The notes: generated from the sequence alone by a model not told the origin. Counted from the first letter of the stretch, positions 1-9,498 are shown. The stretch: DNA of 64,000 nucleotides from Coraliomargarita_B sp046540835 (GCA_046540835.1 JBKHEL010000001.1:1-64000), one strand, 5' to 3'. A program made the numbers and translations.

Positions 1-1
1 G

Positions 2-61
2 ACGGAGCTGGACGCTCCCGCTTTCATTTATTTCGATTTGAAGCTCAACCCATCTTTTTAG
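2..61 (+). CDS. 3' end of an unidentified upstream gene (partial)
   Basis: An open frame enters from the left edge and ends at a TAG, giving 19 residues ending in KLNPSF. The stop lies 7 bases before the folC start, so the two would be co-transcribed. In many bacteria accD precedes folC, but nothing in these few residues proves that identity. A second frame is also open here, so this is only a plausible reading. Confidence 0.35.
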   Translation, partial: TELDAPAFIYFDLKLNPSF

Positions 62-68
62 ATTCACA

Positions 69-1349
69 GTGCGTAGTTACTCACAGGCTAGGGCGTATCT
101 CTATGCGCTGAAGAACCGGGGCTCGAAGTTCGGGATCGATCGCATGCAGCGGCTGGTGGCGGCGCTGGGGCATCCGGAGCGGCAGTTTCCGGTGGTGCAT
201 GTGGCGGGGACGAATGGCAAGGGCTCGGTCTGCGCGATGCTGGAGGCCATCTATCGAGCCAGCGGCTACCGGACCGGGCTCTTCACTTCGCCGCACCTGC
301 TGCACCTGGGCGAGCGGGTGCAGGTGAACCGGCGGATCCTCACGGAGGACGAGATTTGTGGGTATCTGGAGCGGTTGCGCCCGGCAGCGGAATCGCTGGG
401 CGAAGCGGATCCGGAGCTACACCCGACCTTCTTTGAATTTGTGACGGCGATGGCGTTTTTGCGCTTTGCGGCGGAGCGGGTGGACCTCGCGATGATCGAG
501 ACGGGGCTGGGCGGGCGGCTGGACGCGACGAATGTGGTGGATCCGGAGCTGAGCATCATCACCTCGATCAGTTTCGACCACATGGAGCAACTGGGGGATA
601 CATTGGCCAGGATCGCCGGGGAGAAGGCGGGGATCATCAAGCCGGGCAAGCCGGTGCTGATCGGTTGCCTGCCAGGGGAGGCCGAGGCGGTCATCCGTGC
701 GACGGCCGCCGAGCGGGGCTGCCCCTGCTATGCGGTGCGCGAGCGCTTCGATGCGGACGCCCTGCCGGAGACGAATCTGGCCGGTGGCTTCCAGCGGTGG
801 AACGCGGCGCTGGCGGTGTATGCGGCCGAGCTGCTGGCGGATCGGTTCCCCGTGCACGATACGCGGGCTCTGAAAGAGGTCGACTGGGCCGGGCGCTGGC
901 AGCGGCTGCATGTGGGCGGTCGGACGGTCATCCTCGATGCCACACACAATCCGGAGGGCTGCCGGGCGCTGCAGGCGAATCTGGAGCAACTGGTGGCGGA
1001 GACGGGTGAGAGGCCGATCCTCGTGGCGGGCACCCTGGGCGAGGCACGCGGGCGTAGCCTGATGGCTGCGGTGGCTCCGTTTGCGCGGGAGCTGTATCTG
1101 GTCGAGCCCCATCAGGACCGGGCGCTGGAGCCGACTGTGCTGGAAGGTTTCTTGCCGGGGGAGCGGGATTTTCCGGTGCACCGTGCCGCGTTGGCGGATC
1201 TTTTCCAGCGCGGCGACGTCGTGAAAATCGGCCGGACCGGGGATACGGTGGTCGTGACGGGCTCGATCTACCTGATCGGAGAGGTATTGGAGCAGTTGCA
1301 GGGGGGTGCCCCGGGGGATGGCGCCAACCTGCAGGACAGGATGCCTTGA
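69..1349 (+). CDS. folC: Folylpolyglutamate synthase / dihydrofolate synthase
   Basis: Adds glutamate to dihydropteroate or tetrahydrofolate using ATP, trapping folates in the cytoplasm. The 426-residue protein has the usual family length. The Mur-ligase-type P-loop GTNGKGS is at residues 47-53, after an N-terminal segment (ARAYLYALKNRGSKFGIDR) typical of FolC. A second conserved block, ILDATHNPEG, near residue 290 marks the start of the C-terminal domain. The start is a GTG; it is chosen because the conserved N-terminal segment begins at once and no in-frame ATG lies upstream. There is no clear Shine-Dalgarno. Whether the enzyme also has dihydrofolate synthase activity cannot be told from sequence alone. 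Confidence 0.95.
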   Translation: MRSYSQARAYLYALKNRGSKFGIDRMQRLVAALGHPERQFPVVHVAGTNGKGSVCAMLEAIYRASGYRTGLFTSPHLLHLGERVQVNRRILTEDEICGYLERLRPAAESLGEADPELHPTFFEFVTAMAFLRFAAERVDLAMIETGLGGRLDATNVVDPELSIITSISFDHMEQLGDTLARIAGEKAGIIKPGKPVLIGCLPGEAEAVIRATAAERGCPCYAVRERFDADALPETNLAGGFQRWNAALAVYAAELLADRFPVHDTRALKEVDWAGRWQRLHVGGRTVILDATHNPEGCRALQANLEQLVAETGERPILVAGTLGEARGRSLMAAVAPFARELYLVEPHQDRALEPTVLEGFLPGERDFPVHRAALADLFQRGDVVKIGRTGDTVVVTGSIYLIGEVLEQLQGGAPGDGANLQDRMP

Positions 1350-1373
1350 GGCGGGCCATGGCATTTTCCATTG

Positions 1374-1463
1374 GCGGCTGAAAGGCCGCACGAAAATGCA
1401 GTTGAGATCAAAAATTTGAGATTTGAGCGGGAGAAGCCATTCGAGTGGGGGCAGCTCGGCTGC
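1374..1463. repeat. Two short hairpins between folC and the first antiporter
   Basis: GCGGC at 1374-1378 pairs with GCCGC at 1385-1389, and GCAGC at 1451-1455 pairs with GCTGC at 1459-1463 across a TCG loop. Neither is followed by a T-run, so they are not obvious terminators. They resemble the other short intergenic hairpins in this window in size and GC content but not in sequence. Confidence 0.35.
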
Positions 1464-1567
1464 GCCCGGCATGGCGGTCGCTGCCCCGCTCCGTTGTTTT
1501 TTCTCTTTCTCTTTTGCTAGAGAGATTGCATTGGCGATCCGGTTCGCTCTATCTCTACGCTTCGCGG

Positions 1568-3217
1568 ATGACTGGTTTTGAACACACGCTTTTGCTGGAC
1601 CTGGGCTTCATTGTCGTGGGGGCGGCAGCTTTTGCATTTTTGGGGAAGCTGGTGCGGATGCCGTCGATCGTGGCCTATATTTTTGCGGGTATTCTACTGG
1701 GGCCGGTGTTGCAGGTGGTGGAGCTCGACCATTCGCTGGAGCTGATTTCGGAGCTGGGGATCGCGCTGCTGCTGTTTCTGGTAGGGCTGGAGCTGAGTTT
1801 CGAGAAGATCCGGGATGTCGGGCGCGTGGCGGTGGCTGCGGGTGTGGGGCAGGTGGTCTTCACGGCCTGTGGGGGCATCGTGATTTGCCTGGCGCTGGGT
1901 TTCGATTGGATCGCTTCGCTCTTTCTGGCGGTGGCGCTGACCTTCAGCAGCACGGTGGTGGTGGTGAAGTTGCTCGATCAGAAGGGGCACTTGAACCGGC
2001 TCTATGGGCGCATGGCGGTGGGCATTTTCCTCGTGCAGGATCTGATCGTGATCCTCGTGCTGACCCTGCTTGCGGGGCTGGGGCAGGGAGAGGAGCAGGG
2101 GCTGGCGTTCGGGCCCGTCCTGCTGGGGCTGGCGCAGGCCTTTGGCGGCATGGGGCTGCTGCTCGGCATCGTGCTGCTGGCCTCGAAGTATCTCTTGCCG
2201 CGTCCCTTCGCCTGGGCGGCGCGCTCGCCGGATACGATCTTTATCTGGGCCTTATTCTGGTGTTTTCTGGTGGCCGGCCTGGCGGGGGTCTTAAATCTTT
2301 CGCTGGAGATCGGTGCCTTTCTCGCGGGGATCGCGCTGGCGCAGCTGCCCTATAACGATGATCTGCGCCGCCGCTTGCATCCGCTGATGAGCTTTTTCAT
2401 CGCCGTGTTTTTTGTGACGCTGGGGATCCAGATGGACCTCAGCGCGGCCCGCGAAAACGCGTTCAGCGCGGGTGTGCTCTCGCTTTTTGTGATCATCGGG
2501 AATCCGCTGATTTTTATGATCATCATCTCGAGGATGAACTACAGCGAGTGGAACTCGTTTCAAACGAGCATCACGGTGGCGCAGATCAGCGAGTTTTCGT
2601 TCATTTTTGCGGCGCTCGGGGTGAGCTCGGGGATGATTGCGCAGGAGGTGTTGTCGATCATCGCGGTGGTGGGGATCGTCACGATCACCGCGTCGGCCTA
2701 TATGATTCTCTACAGTGATTTGCTCTACCGCATCTGTCGGCGCTTGCGGATTCTCGCGCTTTTCCGGGCCAAGCAAACGCCGGATGAGGAGTCTGTCTCA
2801 AGCCGCTCAGGGCATATCATCGTTGTGGGGATGAACCGGCTCGGGGTGGAAATCGTCCTGGGGCTGGTCCAGCGCGGGGAGCAGGTGCTGGCGGTCGATA
2901 CGGATCCGGCGAAGCTGCTGGGCCTGGACGGGGCGGAGATCCTCATCGGCAATGTGGAATATGAAACGGTGATCGAAGAGATCGACCTGCGCGAGGCGAA
3001 GCTGGTGGTCTCGGCCCTGCAAATCGAGGATGCCAATCATTTGCTCGCCTACCGTTGCCGGAAGCTGGGTGTGCCCTGTGCGATCCACGCGTTTGATGTG
3101 TCGGTGGTTGAGGACCTGTTGGACCTGGACACGAATTATTTGATGATGCCGAGTATCGACGGGCTGATCGAACAGCGGGAAATTCTCGAAAGAGAAGTGG
3201 TGCATGGGGGACGTTGA
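1568..3217 (+). CDS. CPA2-family cation:proton antiporter with TrkA-N domain
   Basis: A monovalent cation:proton antiporter-2 (KefB/KefC-like) protein of 549 residues in the inner membrane. About twelve hydrophobic segments fill residues 5-385. They include the family block from LISELGIALLLFLVGLELSF and the helix with FSSTVVVVKLLDQKG. From about residue 413 a TrkA-N/RCK Rossmann domain follows (HIIVVGMNRLG), which usually senses NAD(H) or another nucleotide. The glycine motif is slightly degenerate (GMNRLG rather than GYGRLG). The ATG at 1568 is preferred over an in-frame GTG at 1445, which would add 41 arginine-rich, non-family residues. The transported ion (K+ or Na+) cannot be assigned. 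A second, different CPA2 gene follows after 95 bases. Confidence 0.85.
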   Translation: MTGFEHTLLLDLGFIVVGAAAFAFLGKLVRMPSIVAYIFAGILLGPVLQVVELDHSLELISELGIALLLFLVGLELSFEKIRDVGRVAVAAGVGQVVFTACGGIVICLALGFDWIASLFLAVALTFSSTVVVVKLLDQKGHLNRLYGRMAVGIFLVQDLIVILVLTLLAGLGQGEEQGLAFGPVLLGLAQAFGGMGLLLGIVLLASKYLLPRPFAWAARSPDTIFIWALFWCFLVAGLAGVLNLSLEIGAFLAGIALAQLPYNDDLRRRLHPLMSFFIAVFFVTLGIQMDLSAARENAFSAGVLSLFVIIGNPLIFMIIISRMNYSEWNSFQTSITVAQISEFSFIFAALGVSSGMIAQEVLSIIAVVGIVTITASAYMILYSDLLYRICRRLRILALFRAKQTPDEESVSSRSGHIIVVGMNRLGVEIVLGLVQRGEQVLAVDTDPAKLLGLDGAEILIGNVEYETVIEEIDLREAKLVVSALQIEDANHLLAYRCRKLGVPCAIHAFDVSVVEDLLDLDTNYLMMPSIDGLIEQREILEREVVHGGR

Positions 3218-3312
3218 AAATCGAACATGAGAGCTAAAACTTTAAACATCGAACAGGGGACGGCGGAGACAAAGCCTCATTCGCCGAAGCCCGGGGAAGG
3301 AGGCTCGGCGGC

Positions 3313-4923
3313 ATGACGGGGTTGGCCATCCTGCTGCTGGCCGCTGCGGTGGCTTTTGGGCTCTCGAAGTGGATTCGGCTGCCGGTGATCCCGCTGCTCA
3401 TGCTCTCGGGTGTGGGCGTGCGTCTGTTGGCCGAGGCGGGTGGGGTCGCCCTGCCCCGGGACTTGTTGAGCGAGATGGTGGAAATCGGGCTGGCGGTGCT
3501 GGTGTTTACAGCCGGGGCTGAGTTGAGCCCGCGGCGGATGCGGGGGCGGACGAGGCCGATTTTGATCGTTGCAGTTTCGCAGTTTTTGTTGCTGGGGCTT
3601 GCCGGTGTGGGCACCGCATTTATTCTCGGTTACGATCTGCTGACGGCCTTTTATCTGGGCTGTGCGCTCTCGGCCAGTTCGACGCTGGTGGTGGTGCGGC
3701 ACCTGCAGACGAGGCGGCAGATGTTTGAGCCTTATGGGCGGCTGGTGCTCGGGGTGCTGCTGCTCCAGGATCTGTTTATCATCCTAATCATGGTGGCGCT
3801 GTTGAAAGCGCCGGAGGGGCTCTGGGTCAGCACCTTCGGCGTGATCAAAGCCGCTGGACTCGGGGTGCTTGCGCTGGGCCTGCACCGCTGGTTTGTGCCG
3901 TGGCTGACGCGGCGGGTGAAGCTGGACGATGAAGAGCTGATGCTGGGCGCACTGAGCATGCTCTTCGCGTTTTCCGGGATGGCTTATTTGCTGGAGCTGC
4001 CGTTTCTTGTGGGGGCGCTGTTTGCGGGCTTTGCCCTGTCGGCCTTTCCCATGAACGGGCTGGTCCGGGGGATGCTTGGCTCGTTGTCGGGCTTTTTCCT
4101 GGCGCTCTTTTTCATCGGCGTGGGGGCCTTTCTGGTGCTGCCGGATTGGACGATGCTGGGGCACAGTCTGGTTTTTATTCTAGTGTTGATCGTGGTGACC
4201 GTGATCTTCGTCTCGTTTATCGCAGAGGCGGTCGGCTATTCGACCCGGGCGGCGATCGAATCGGGCCTGCTGCTCTCGCAGACCAGTGAATTCTCGTTGC
4301 TGCTCGCGCTGACAGGGGTGGCATCCGGGCAAATCAGCGCGGAACTCTTTTCCATGGTTGCACTGATTACGGTGAGCACGATGAGCCTGACGCCCTTTAT
4401 CTCCCGGAGTCGAGTGGCGTGGTCACTGATGAAGCTGCATCCCCGCTATCACCGGGGCGAGCAAGCCTGCGAGACGATGAGCGGGCACGCCGTCCTGCTC
4501 GGTTACGGCCGATCCGGGGCGCGGCTGTTACAGCATTTCCGGACGCAGGGGATTCCGGTCGCGGTGGTGGATGATGATGCGGCGGTCATTCGCAAGCTCA
4601 TTGCCAAGGGGATTCCCTGTATTCAGGGAGATGGCTCGGATGCACGCACGCTCGACCGGGCACATGGCCGACAGGCCCGCGTCGTGATCTGCGCCATGCG
4701 GCGGATGCGGGATGCAGAATTGGTGCTGGAATACTTGCGCGATACCAAGGCACGGGTGCTGGTGCGCACCTTTGAACCGGAGGAAGCCGCGTTTGTCGAG
4801 CAGGCGGGCGGCTATCCGGTGCGGACAGCGCGGGCCTCAGCGCGTGTCTTTTTACAGTGGATGGAGGCGAACCCCGAGCTGCTGGGGCGGCAGGGGCACC
4901 CTGAACCTGAAAAACCGGTTTGA
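3313..4923 (+). CDS. Second CPA2-family cation:proton antiporter with TrkA-N domain
   Basis: Another KefB-like antiporter, 536 residues, clearly paralogous in layout to the preceding gene but divergent in sequence. Membrane helices cover residues 1-370, with ASSTLVVVRHLQTRR as the equivalent of the conserved helix. A TrkA-N domain starts near residue 390 with GHAVLLGYGRSG, a better nucleotide-binding motif than that of its neighbour. The ATG has one of the few strong Shine-Dalgarno sequences in the window (GGAAGGAGG at about 3295-3303). The two antiporters probably form an operon and handle different ions, pH ranges or ligands; this is inference. The gene is convergent with carA, whose stop is 36 bases away. 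Confidence 0.85.
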   Translation: MTGLAILLLAAAVAFGLSKWIRLPVIPLLMLSGVGVRLLAEAGGVALPRDLLSEMVEIGLAVLVFTAGAELSPRRMRGRTRPILIVAVSQFLLLGLAGVGTAFILGYDLLTAFYLGCALSASSTLVVVRHLQTRRQMFEPYGRLVLGVLLLQDLFIILIMVALLKAPEGLWVSTFGVIKAAGLGVLALGLHRWFVPWLTRRVKLDDEELMLGALSMLFAFSGMAYLLELPFLVGALFAGFALSAFPMNGLVRGMLGSLSGFFLALFFIGVGAFLVLPDWTMLGHSLVFILVLIVVTVIFVSFIAEAVGYSTRAAIESGLLLSQTSEFSLLLALTGVASGQISAELFSMVALITVSTMSLTPFISRSRVAWSLMKLHPRYHRGEQACETMSGHAVLLGYGRSGARLLQHFRTQGIPVAVVDDDAAVIRKLIAKGIPCIQGDGSDARTLDRAHGRQARVVICAMRRMRDAELVLEYLRDTKARVLVRTFEPEEAAFVEQAGGYPVRTARASARVFLQWMEANPELLGRQGHPEPEKPV

Positions 4924-4959
4924 CCCGCGAAGGGATGCGTCCGCGTCAGGCCATTTGGG

Positions 4960-6114
4960 CTAGGCGTGCTCGGCGACGAGCTTGTAAAACTCAACGAAGA
5001 GCGGATCGGCATCGCTCGGGCCGGGGGCGGCCTCCGGGTGATACTGCACGGAGAAGACAGGGCGGTCTTTGAGGCGCAGGCCCTCAACGGTGTCATCGTT
5101 GAGGTTGAGTTCGGTGACAATAGCACCGGCCCGCTCCAGCTCCTCCCGGGTGGAGGCGAAGCCGTGGTTCTGCGCGGTGATGGAGACTTTGCCGGTTTCC
5201 AGATTCTTCACCGGTTGGTTGCCGCCGCGGTGACCGAACTTCAACTTAAAGGTTTCTGCGCCAAGGGCATGAGTGATGATCTGGTGGCCGAGGCAGATGC
5301 CGAAGGTCGGGTAGTGCTCAATCAGCTCCTTAACCGTCCTGTGCGCGTATTTCACCGCCGAGGGATCGCCGGGGCCGTTGGAGAGGAAGACGCCGTCGGG
5401 GGCGAACTCGCGGATCTCTGCTGCGCTACTGGTCGCCGGAAAGACGTGCACGTCGAAGCCGTGATGCTGCAGCTTCCGGTAGATCGAGTATTTCGCGCCG
5501 AAGTCCAGCGCGGCGACCTTGAAGCGCTTTTCCGGCGAGGCCGGACCATGAAGCCGTGTGCCGGTGACGGTGAAGGGCGTGGATTGAGCCCGATCGGGAT
5601 CCCAATGATAGGCGGCTTTTGCACTGACCTCTTTAACGTAGTCGACGCCAATGAGCCCGCCGAACTGTTTTGCTTTTTCCACCGCTTCCGCTTCGGAGAT
5701 GTCCTCTGTGCTGATGCAGGCGTTCAGCGCACCGGTGACGCGGAGCTTCTTCGTTATGGCCCGGGTATCGACCCCTTCGAGCCCGGGGATGCCCGCCTCG
5801 GCGAGGAAGTCCTGGACCGATTGGTGGCTGCGCCAGTTACTGGTGACCGGGCTGACCTCGCGCACGACAAAGCCTTTGACCTTGGGGCCGTCGGATTCGA
5901 CGTCCTCGCGGGTGATGCCGTAGTTGCCGATCTGCACGGCCGTCATCGTGACGATCTGGGAAAAATAGGAAGGATCGGTAAGGATCTCCTGATAGCCCGT
6001 CAAACTCGTGTTAAAGCAGGCCTCGCCCACGCTTGTGGCCGCCGCGCCAAATCCACGCCCGCGAAACACCGTCCCGTCTTCAAATGCAATCAATCCCGCC
6101 GTGCTGTTTTCCAT
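4960..6114 (-). CDS. carA: Carbamoyl-phosphate synthase small subunit
   Basis: The glutaminase subunit that hydrolyses glutamine and passes ammonia to CarB for carbamoyl phosphate, the precursor of arginine and pyrimidines. The N-terminal CPSase small domain covers about residues 5-155. The class I glutamine amidotransferase domain follows, with LSNGPGDP, the nucleophile Cys274 in FGICLGHQ and the catalytic HPE in VQYHPEAAPGPSDAD. The protein has 384 residues, normal for CarA. An in-frame ATG 13 codons upstream exists; the start at 6114 is chosen because family similarity begins with LIAFEDGTVFRG. carB is not in this window, so the two subunits are unlinked here. Confidence 0.96.
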   Translation of the reverse strand: MENSTAGLIAFEDGTVFRGRGFGAAATSVGEACFNTSLTGYQEILTDPSYFSQIVTMTAVQIGNYGITREDVESDGPKVKGFVVREVSPVTSNWRSHQSVQDFLAEAGIPGLEGVDTRAITKKLRVTGALNACISTEDISEAEAVEKAKQFGGLIGVDYVKEVSAKAAYHWDPDRAQSTPFTVTGTRLHGPASPEKRFKVAALDFGAKYSIYRKLQHHGFDVHVFPATSSAAEIREFAPDGVFLSNGPGDPSAVKYAHRTVKELIEHYPTFGICLGHQIITHALGAETFKLKFGHRGGNQPVKNLETGKVSITAQNHGFASTREELERAGAIVTELNLNDDTVEGLRLKDRPVFSVQYHPEAAPGPSDADPLFVEFYKLVAEHA

Positions 6115-6157
6115 GTTAGCGAAGGAGAAAAGCAGTTCGCTTGTCACATGCAACGGG

Positions 6158-6175
6158 AAAAGCGCGAGGCTTTTT
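6158..6175 (-). terminator. Weak hairpin between the ArsR-type gene and carA
   Basis: AAAAGC (6158-6163) and GCTTTT (6169-6174) can pair around a GCGAG loop. In either direction this reads as a short stem with an A/T-run, so it might terminate the regulator transcript before carA. The stem is weak and the call is tentative. Confidence 0.25.
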
Positions 6176-6246
6176 AATCCTCTTCAATTCCAGAAGGCTT
6201 TTTGCAATGAGTCAGGATGGGCTCGTCTTTTTGATCCTTGTCATTT

Positions 6247-6567
6247 TTACCCGCAACCCCCCCGGGTGAGGACCTCTTGCAGATTTTTGCAGACCGCACC
6301 ACCGCTCTCAAGATCAACCCAGTAGATCATATCGCGGCACATTTTGCGGTTGCTGACGATGCCGGCCTGGCGCAGCACCCGCAAGTGGTGTGACGCCGCA
6401 GGCTGGGAGAGCCCGATTTGCTCGGCTATTTTCGACACATTGCAGGCGGTCTCGCAATCCGGCTCCGTCGGCAACAGGCGAAGAATCTCCAGGCGCACCG
6501 GATCCCCGATCGCCCAGAGCTGCCGGGCGAGCGTTTCAAGATTTTCTGTCGTTTCCGCCGTCGTCAT
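6247..6567 (-). CDS. ArsR/SmtB-family transcriptional regulator
   Basis: A small winged-helix repressor of 106 residues. The DNA-reading helix and its approach are clear in KIAEQIGLSQPAASHHLRVL, preceded by LWAIGDPVRLEILRLL, both typical of the family. Two cysteines (DCETACN) lie just before the recognition helix, but they do not fall exactly on the ELCVCDL metal site of SmtB/ArsR. Another cysteine lies at the extreme C-terminus. The inducer is therefore unknown and could be a metal, a thiol signal or something else. ATG codons occur at 6573 and 6567; the second is used here because a palindrome covers the first. The gene points away from kamA and towards carA. Confidence 0.85.
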   Translation of the reverse strand: MTTAETTENLETLARQLWAIGDPVRLEILRLLPTEPDCETACNVSKIAEQIGLSQPAASHHLRVLRQAGIVSNRKMCRDMIYWVDLESGGAVCKNLQEVLTRGGCG

Positions 6568-6570
6568 TGA

Positions 6571-6584
6571 CATATTTAAGTATG
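6571..6584. promoter_or_regulatory. Candidate ArsR-type operator
   Basis: CATATTTAAGTATG is a 12-of-14 match to its own reverse complement, AT-rich and in the space between the regulator and kamA. It overlaps one of the two possible regulator start codons. ArsR-family proteins usually bind such imperfect palindromes at their own promoter, so autoregulation and possibly control of kamA are inferred. Confidence 0.4.
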
Positions 6585-6639
6585 TTAATACGACATTAGG
6601 TCAACTGAATTCAAAAGAAGCAAACGGAAAGCAGACCTG

Positions 6640-6681
6640 CCACCTTCCCACCTTCATCCTTCAACCTTCCCACCCACACTT
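6640..6681 (+). promoter_or_regulatory. C/T-rich repeated leader of kamA
   Basis: The 42 bases before the kamA ATG are almost free of G and contain CACCTTCCCACCTTC followed by CAACCTTCCCACC. There is no Shine-Dalgarno. Very similar tracts precede atpA, atpD and atpC in this window. Confidence 0.5.
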
Positions 6682-7869
<1,188 letters not shown>

Positions 7870-7888
7870 GGGTGAAATTTGGAAAACC

Positions 7889-7913
7889 CGGGAGCCGGGG
7901 CGTCTCGCCCCGC
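7889..7913. repeat. GC-rich hairpin repeat after kamA
   Basis: CGGGGCG (7896-7902), loop TCT, CGCCCCG (7906-7912): a perfect 7-bp stem without a T-run. The start of the unit, CGGGAGCCGGGGC, closely resembles the pair of repeats at 28606-28663 (CGGGAACCGGGGC). Confidence 0.5.
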
Positions 7914-7935
7914 GCCAGCACTCCAGGGCAAGACG

Positions 7936-7965
7936 GCCTGCTTTTTTCGAAAAAAGGTCTCAGGC
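7936..7965. other. Nested palindrome after kamA
   Basis: CTTTTTTCGAAAAAAG (7941-7956) is a perfect 16-bp palindrome, enclosed by GCCTG (7936-7940) and CAGGC (7961-7965). It could act as a terminator in either direction or be a protein-binding site. Nothing else in the window matches it. Confidence 0.35.
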
Positions 7966-8029
7966 GTCCTTCATGGAAGCTCACACTTGATCGTTTGACA
8001 AGTCGGCGGGAATGGACACCTCTTAGCGG

Positions 8030-8506
8030 ATGCAACTCTGGAAATGTCTCGGAATCCTCGGCGTCCTTCTTTTATACATCGGCGCGCTAAATGCCTCGGG
8101 GTCCGAGGCCACCACAGATCCGGACTGGGAGCCCTTATCCTTCCGTATCGAGGACAGCCGCGCCTTCGTGGGGATCGCCCCCGTCTATCTGAGCGTGAGT
8201 GAATTGAAACCGGAGGACGGATTTCTGGTCGGGACCTATGAGATCAAAGTCCCGCTCAAGCACTCCAAAAATGACTGGGGGAAAATCGTGCTCCCGCTCG
8301 ACTCGAAGGTCGAGGAACTCGGAGCCGAAGGTGGGGTCCTGCGGGGAAAGGCGCACAGCGATAAGAAGAAAAAGAAGACAAGCGAGATCGTGTGCGAGAT
8401 CATTCCCGAAAAAGATCAGGCGATCCGGCTGGCGATCACGACGGAGCACCGAACGATCGAATTCAAGTCCCGCTACACCGTGATCGATGCCGATGCCGAC
8501 AGTTGA
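8030..8506 (+). CDS. Secreted or periplasmic hypothetical protein
   Basis: A 158-residue protein that is not recognised. It starts with a hydrophobic signal peptide (LGILGVLLLYIGALNASGS), probably cleaved near residue 23. The mature part is soluble and charged, with alternating short hydrophobic stretches suggesting beta strands. A lysine cluster (DKKKKKTSE) sits near residue 110. It contains no cysteine pair or catalytic motif that can be seen. There is no clear ribosome binding site. The next gene starts 54 bases downstream on the same strand, so the two may be co-transcribed. Confidence 0.65.
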   Translation: MQLWKCLGILGVLLLYIGALNASGSEATTDPDWEPLSFRIEDSRAFVGIAPVYLSVSELKPEDGFLVGTYEIKVPLKHSKNDWGKIVLPLDSKVEELGAEGGVLRGKAHSDKKKKKTSEIVCEIIPEKDQAIRLAITTEHRTIEFKSRYTVIDADADS

Positions 8507-8560
8507 ACGGCACGGCTGCACACTGGACATCTCCCCACAGCACTCCTGAATCCCCCGTCT

Positions 8561-9070
8561 ATGCCAGAATCTGAATTCGGACCGACCGGCGAAATTTGCT
8601 TCGACCTGCCCTCCCCCTACCAGCCGCACCCCTGCGGACTGCTGCATCTGCCGCGCTTCATCGCGAAGATCCGCAAGCATCTGGCCGGAGAACTGCCGAA
8701 GTCCTATCAAAAAAACTTCTGCCGCGGCTTTGACCGTTTCCTCTGCATGCACCTGGGAATCGACCCGCAGCAGGTGGTCGAGGCGGTGCGCGAGGCCGGA
8801 GAGGACGAGCTCCGGCTCGACCAGTTGCTGAGTGAATTTTTTCCTGAGGAGCTGGATGTGCCCGGTTGGAACCGCGAGGTCGTGCACAAAGGCCAGACTG
8901 AAGCCGGGCGCGAGTTTCTAGCCGAGTCGCTAACCAATATGGGCACGCCTGAGATGATCGGAAAAATCGACTGCGTCTGCGATATGATCGACTTTGACGA
9001 AGGTCGCATCGCCGGCTTTTCCGACGAGCAGCGGCGGGACTGGGAAGCCTCCCGTCCCGCAGACGAGTGA
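8561..9070 (+). CDS. DUF5069-like conserved protein
   Basis: A cytoplasmic protein of 169 residues. The segment GLLHLPRFIAKIRKHLAGELP, followed by a phenylalanine/leucine-rich helical block ending in LGID and a C-terminal part with MIDFDEGR, resembles the DUF5069 family, common in Verrucomicrobiota and relatives. The function of that family is unknown. Cysteines are scattered (GEICFD, KNFCRGF, FLCMH, IDCVCDM), but no standard metal motif is formed. The leader before the ATG is C/T-rich (TCCCCCGTCT) rather than purine-rich. Confidence 0.65.
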   Translation: MPESEFGPTGEICFDLPSPYQPHPCGLLHLPRFIAKIRKHLAGELPKSYQKNFCRGFDRFLCMHLGIDPQQVVEAVREAGEDELRLDQLLSEFFPEELDVPGWNREVVHKGQTEAGREFLAESLTNMGTPEMIGKIDCVCDMIDFDEGRIAGFSDEQRRDWEASRPADE

Positions 9071-9122
9071 CTTCAAAAGAAAAGAACCATTCAGCCCGTC
9101 GAAACCAAATCTTTCAGTTTTT

Positions 9123-9196
9123 GGGCAGGCAACTCACTTGCATCCTGCCCGAAGTAGTCGGCGTGGCCCTGGCCGATTGAGGAGACTTGCAAGTGA
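9123..9196 (+). ncRNA. Candidate structured RNA with a possible pseudoknot
   Basis: Hairpin 1 pairs GGGCAGG (9123-9129) with CCTGCCC (9144-9150). Hairpin 2 pairs AGTCGGC (9156-9162) with GCCGATT (9172-9178), including one G-U. The loop of hairpin 1 contains TCACTTGCA (9134-9142), an exact 9-base complement of TGCAAGTGA (9188-9196). This is the layout of a pseudoknotted riboswitch- or ribozyme-like RNA. No known class was recognised. It lies in a 150-base gap ahead of a broken GNAT gene. Confidence 0.35.
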
Positions 9197-9220
9197 AAGA
9201 CCCCCCCACAGTGTGGCCTC

Positions 9221-9498
9221 ATGCTTCCTTTTACTTTTAAAACAAAATTAACCGGCATCTACCTCCGGCAAGCTGAACAAAACGACCTGCCCCGGCTGAT
9301 TAAAATTAATGACCGGGCCTTCCCGCTCATGGTCGAGGAGAATGTCGTCTGGAGCGAGCGTCAGCTAAACCGCCACCTGAAGCTTTTCCCACAAGGGCAA
9401 ATTGTCGCGGAGATCTCTTCAAGCTCAAGGTCAACCTGCGAAATATCAAAACCGATGCGGAGCTGACAGATGGCCCTGAACTCAAATTGCCTAAGTAA
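9221..9498 (+). pseudogene. Truncated GNAT N-acetyltransferase remnant
   Basis: About 64 residues read as the start of a GNAT acetyltransferase: YLRQAEQNDLPRLIKIN, then VVWSERQLNRHLKLFPQGQ. This resembles the GNAT half of GNAT-nitrilase fusion proteins. The acetyl-CoA-binding motif that should follow is absent. The frame then runs into unrelated residues and stops at 9466. From 9418, in another frame, 26 more coding-like residues (beginning FKLKVNLRN, ending ELKLPK) reach a stop at 9498. The simplest reading is a deletion that joined the 5' end of one gene to the 3' end of another. Confidence 0.6.

Noticed and set aside
1445..1567. N-terminal extension of the first antiporter from a GTG
   Set aside because: The 41 added residues are arginine-rich, cross a hairpin and do not resemble CPA2 proteins.
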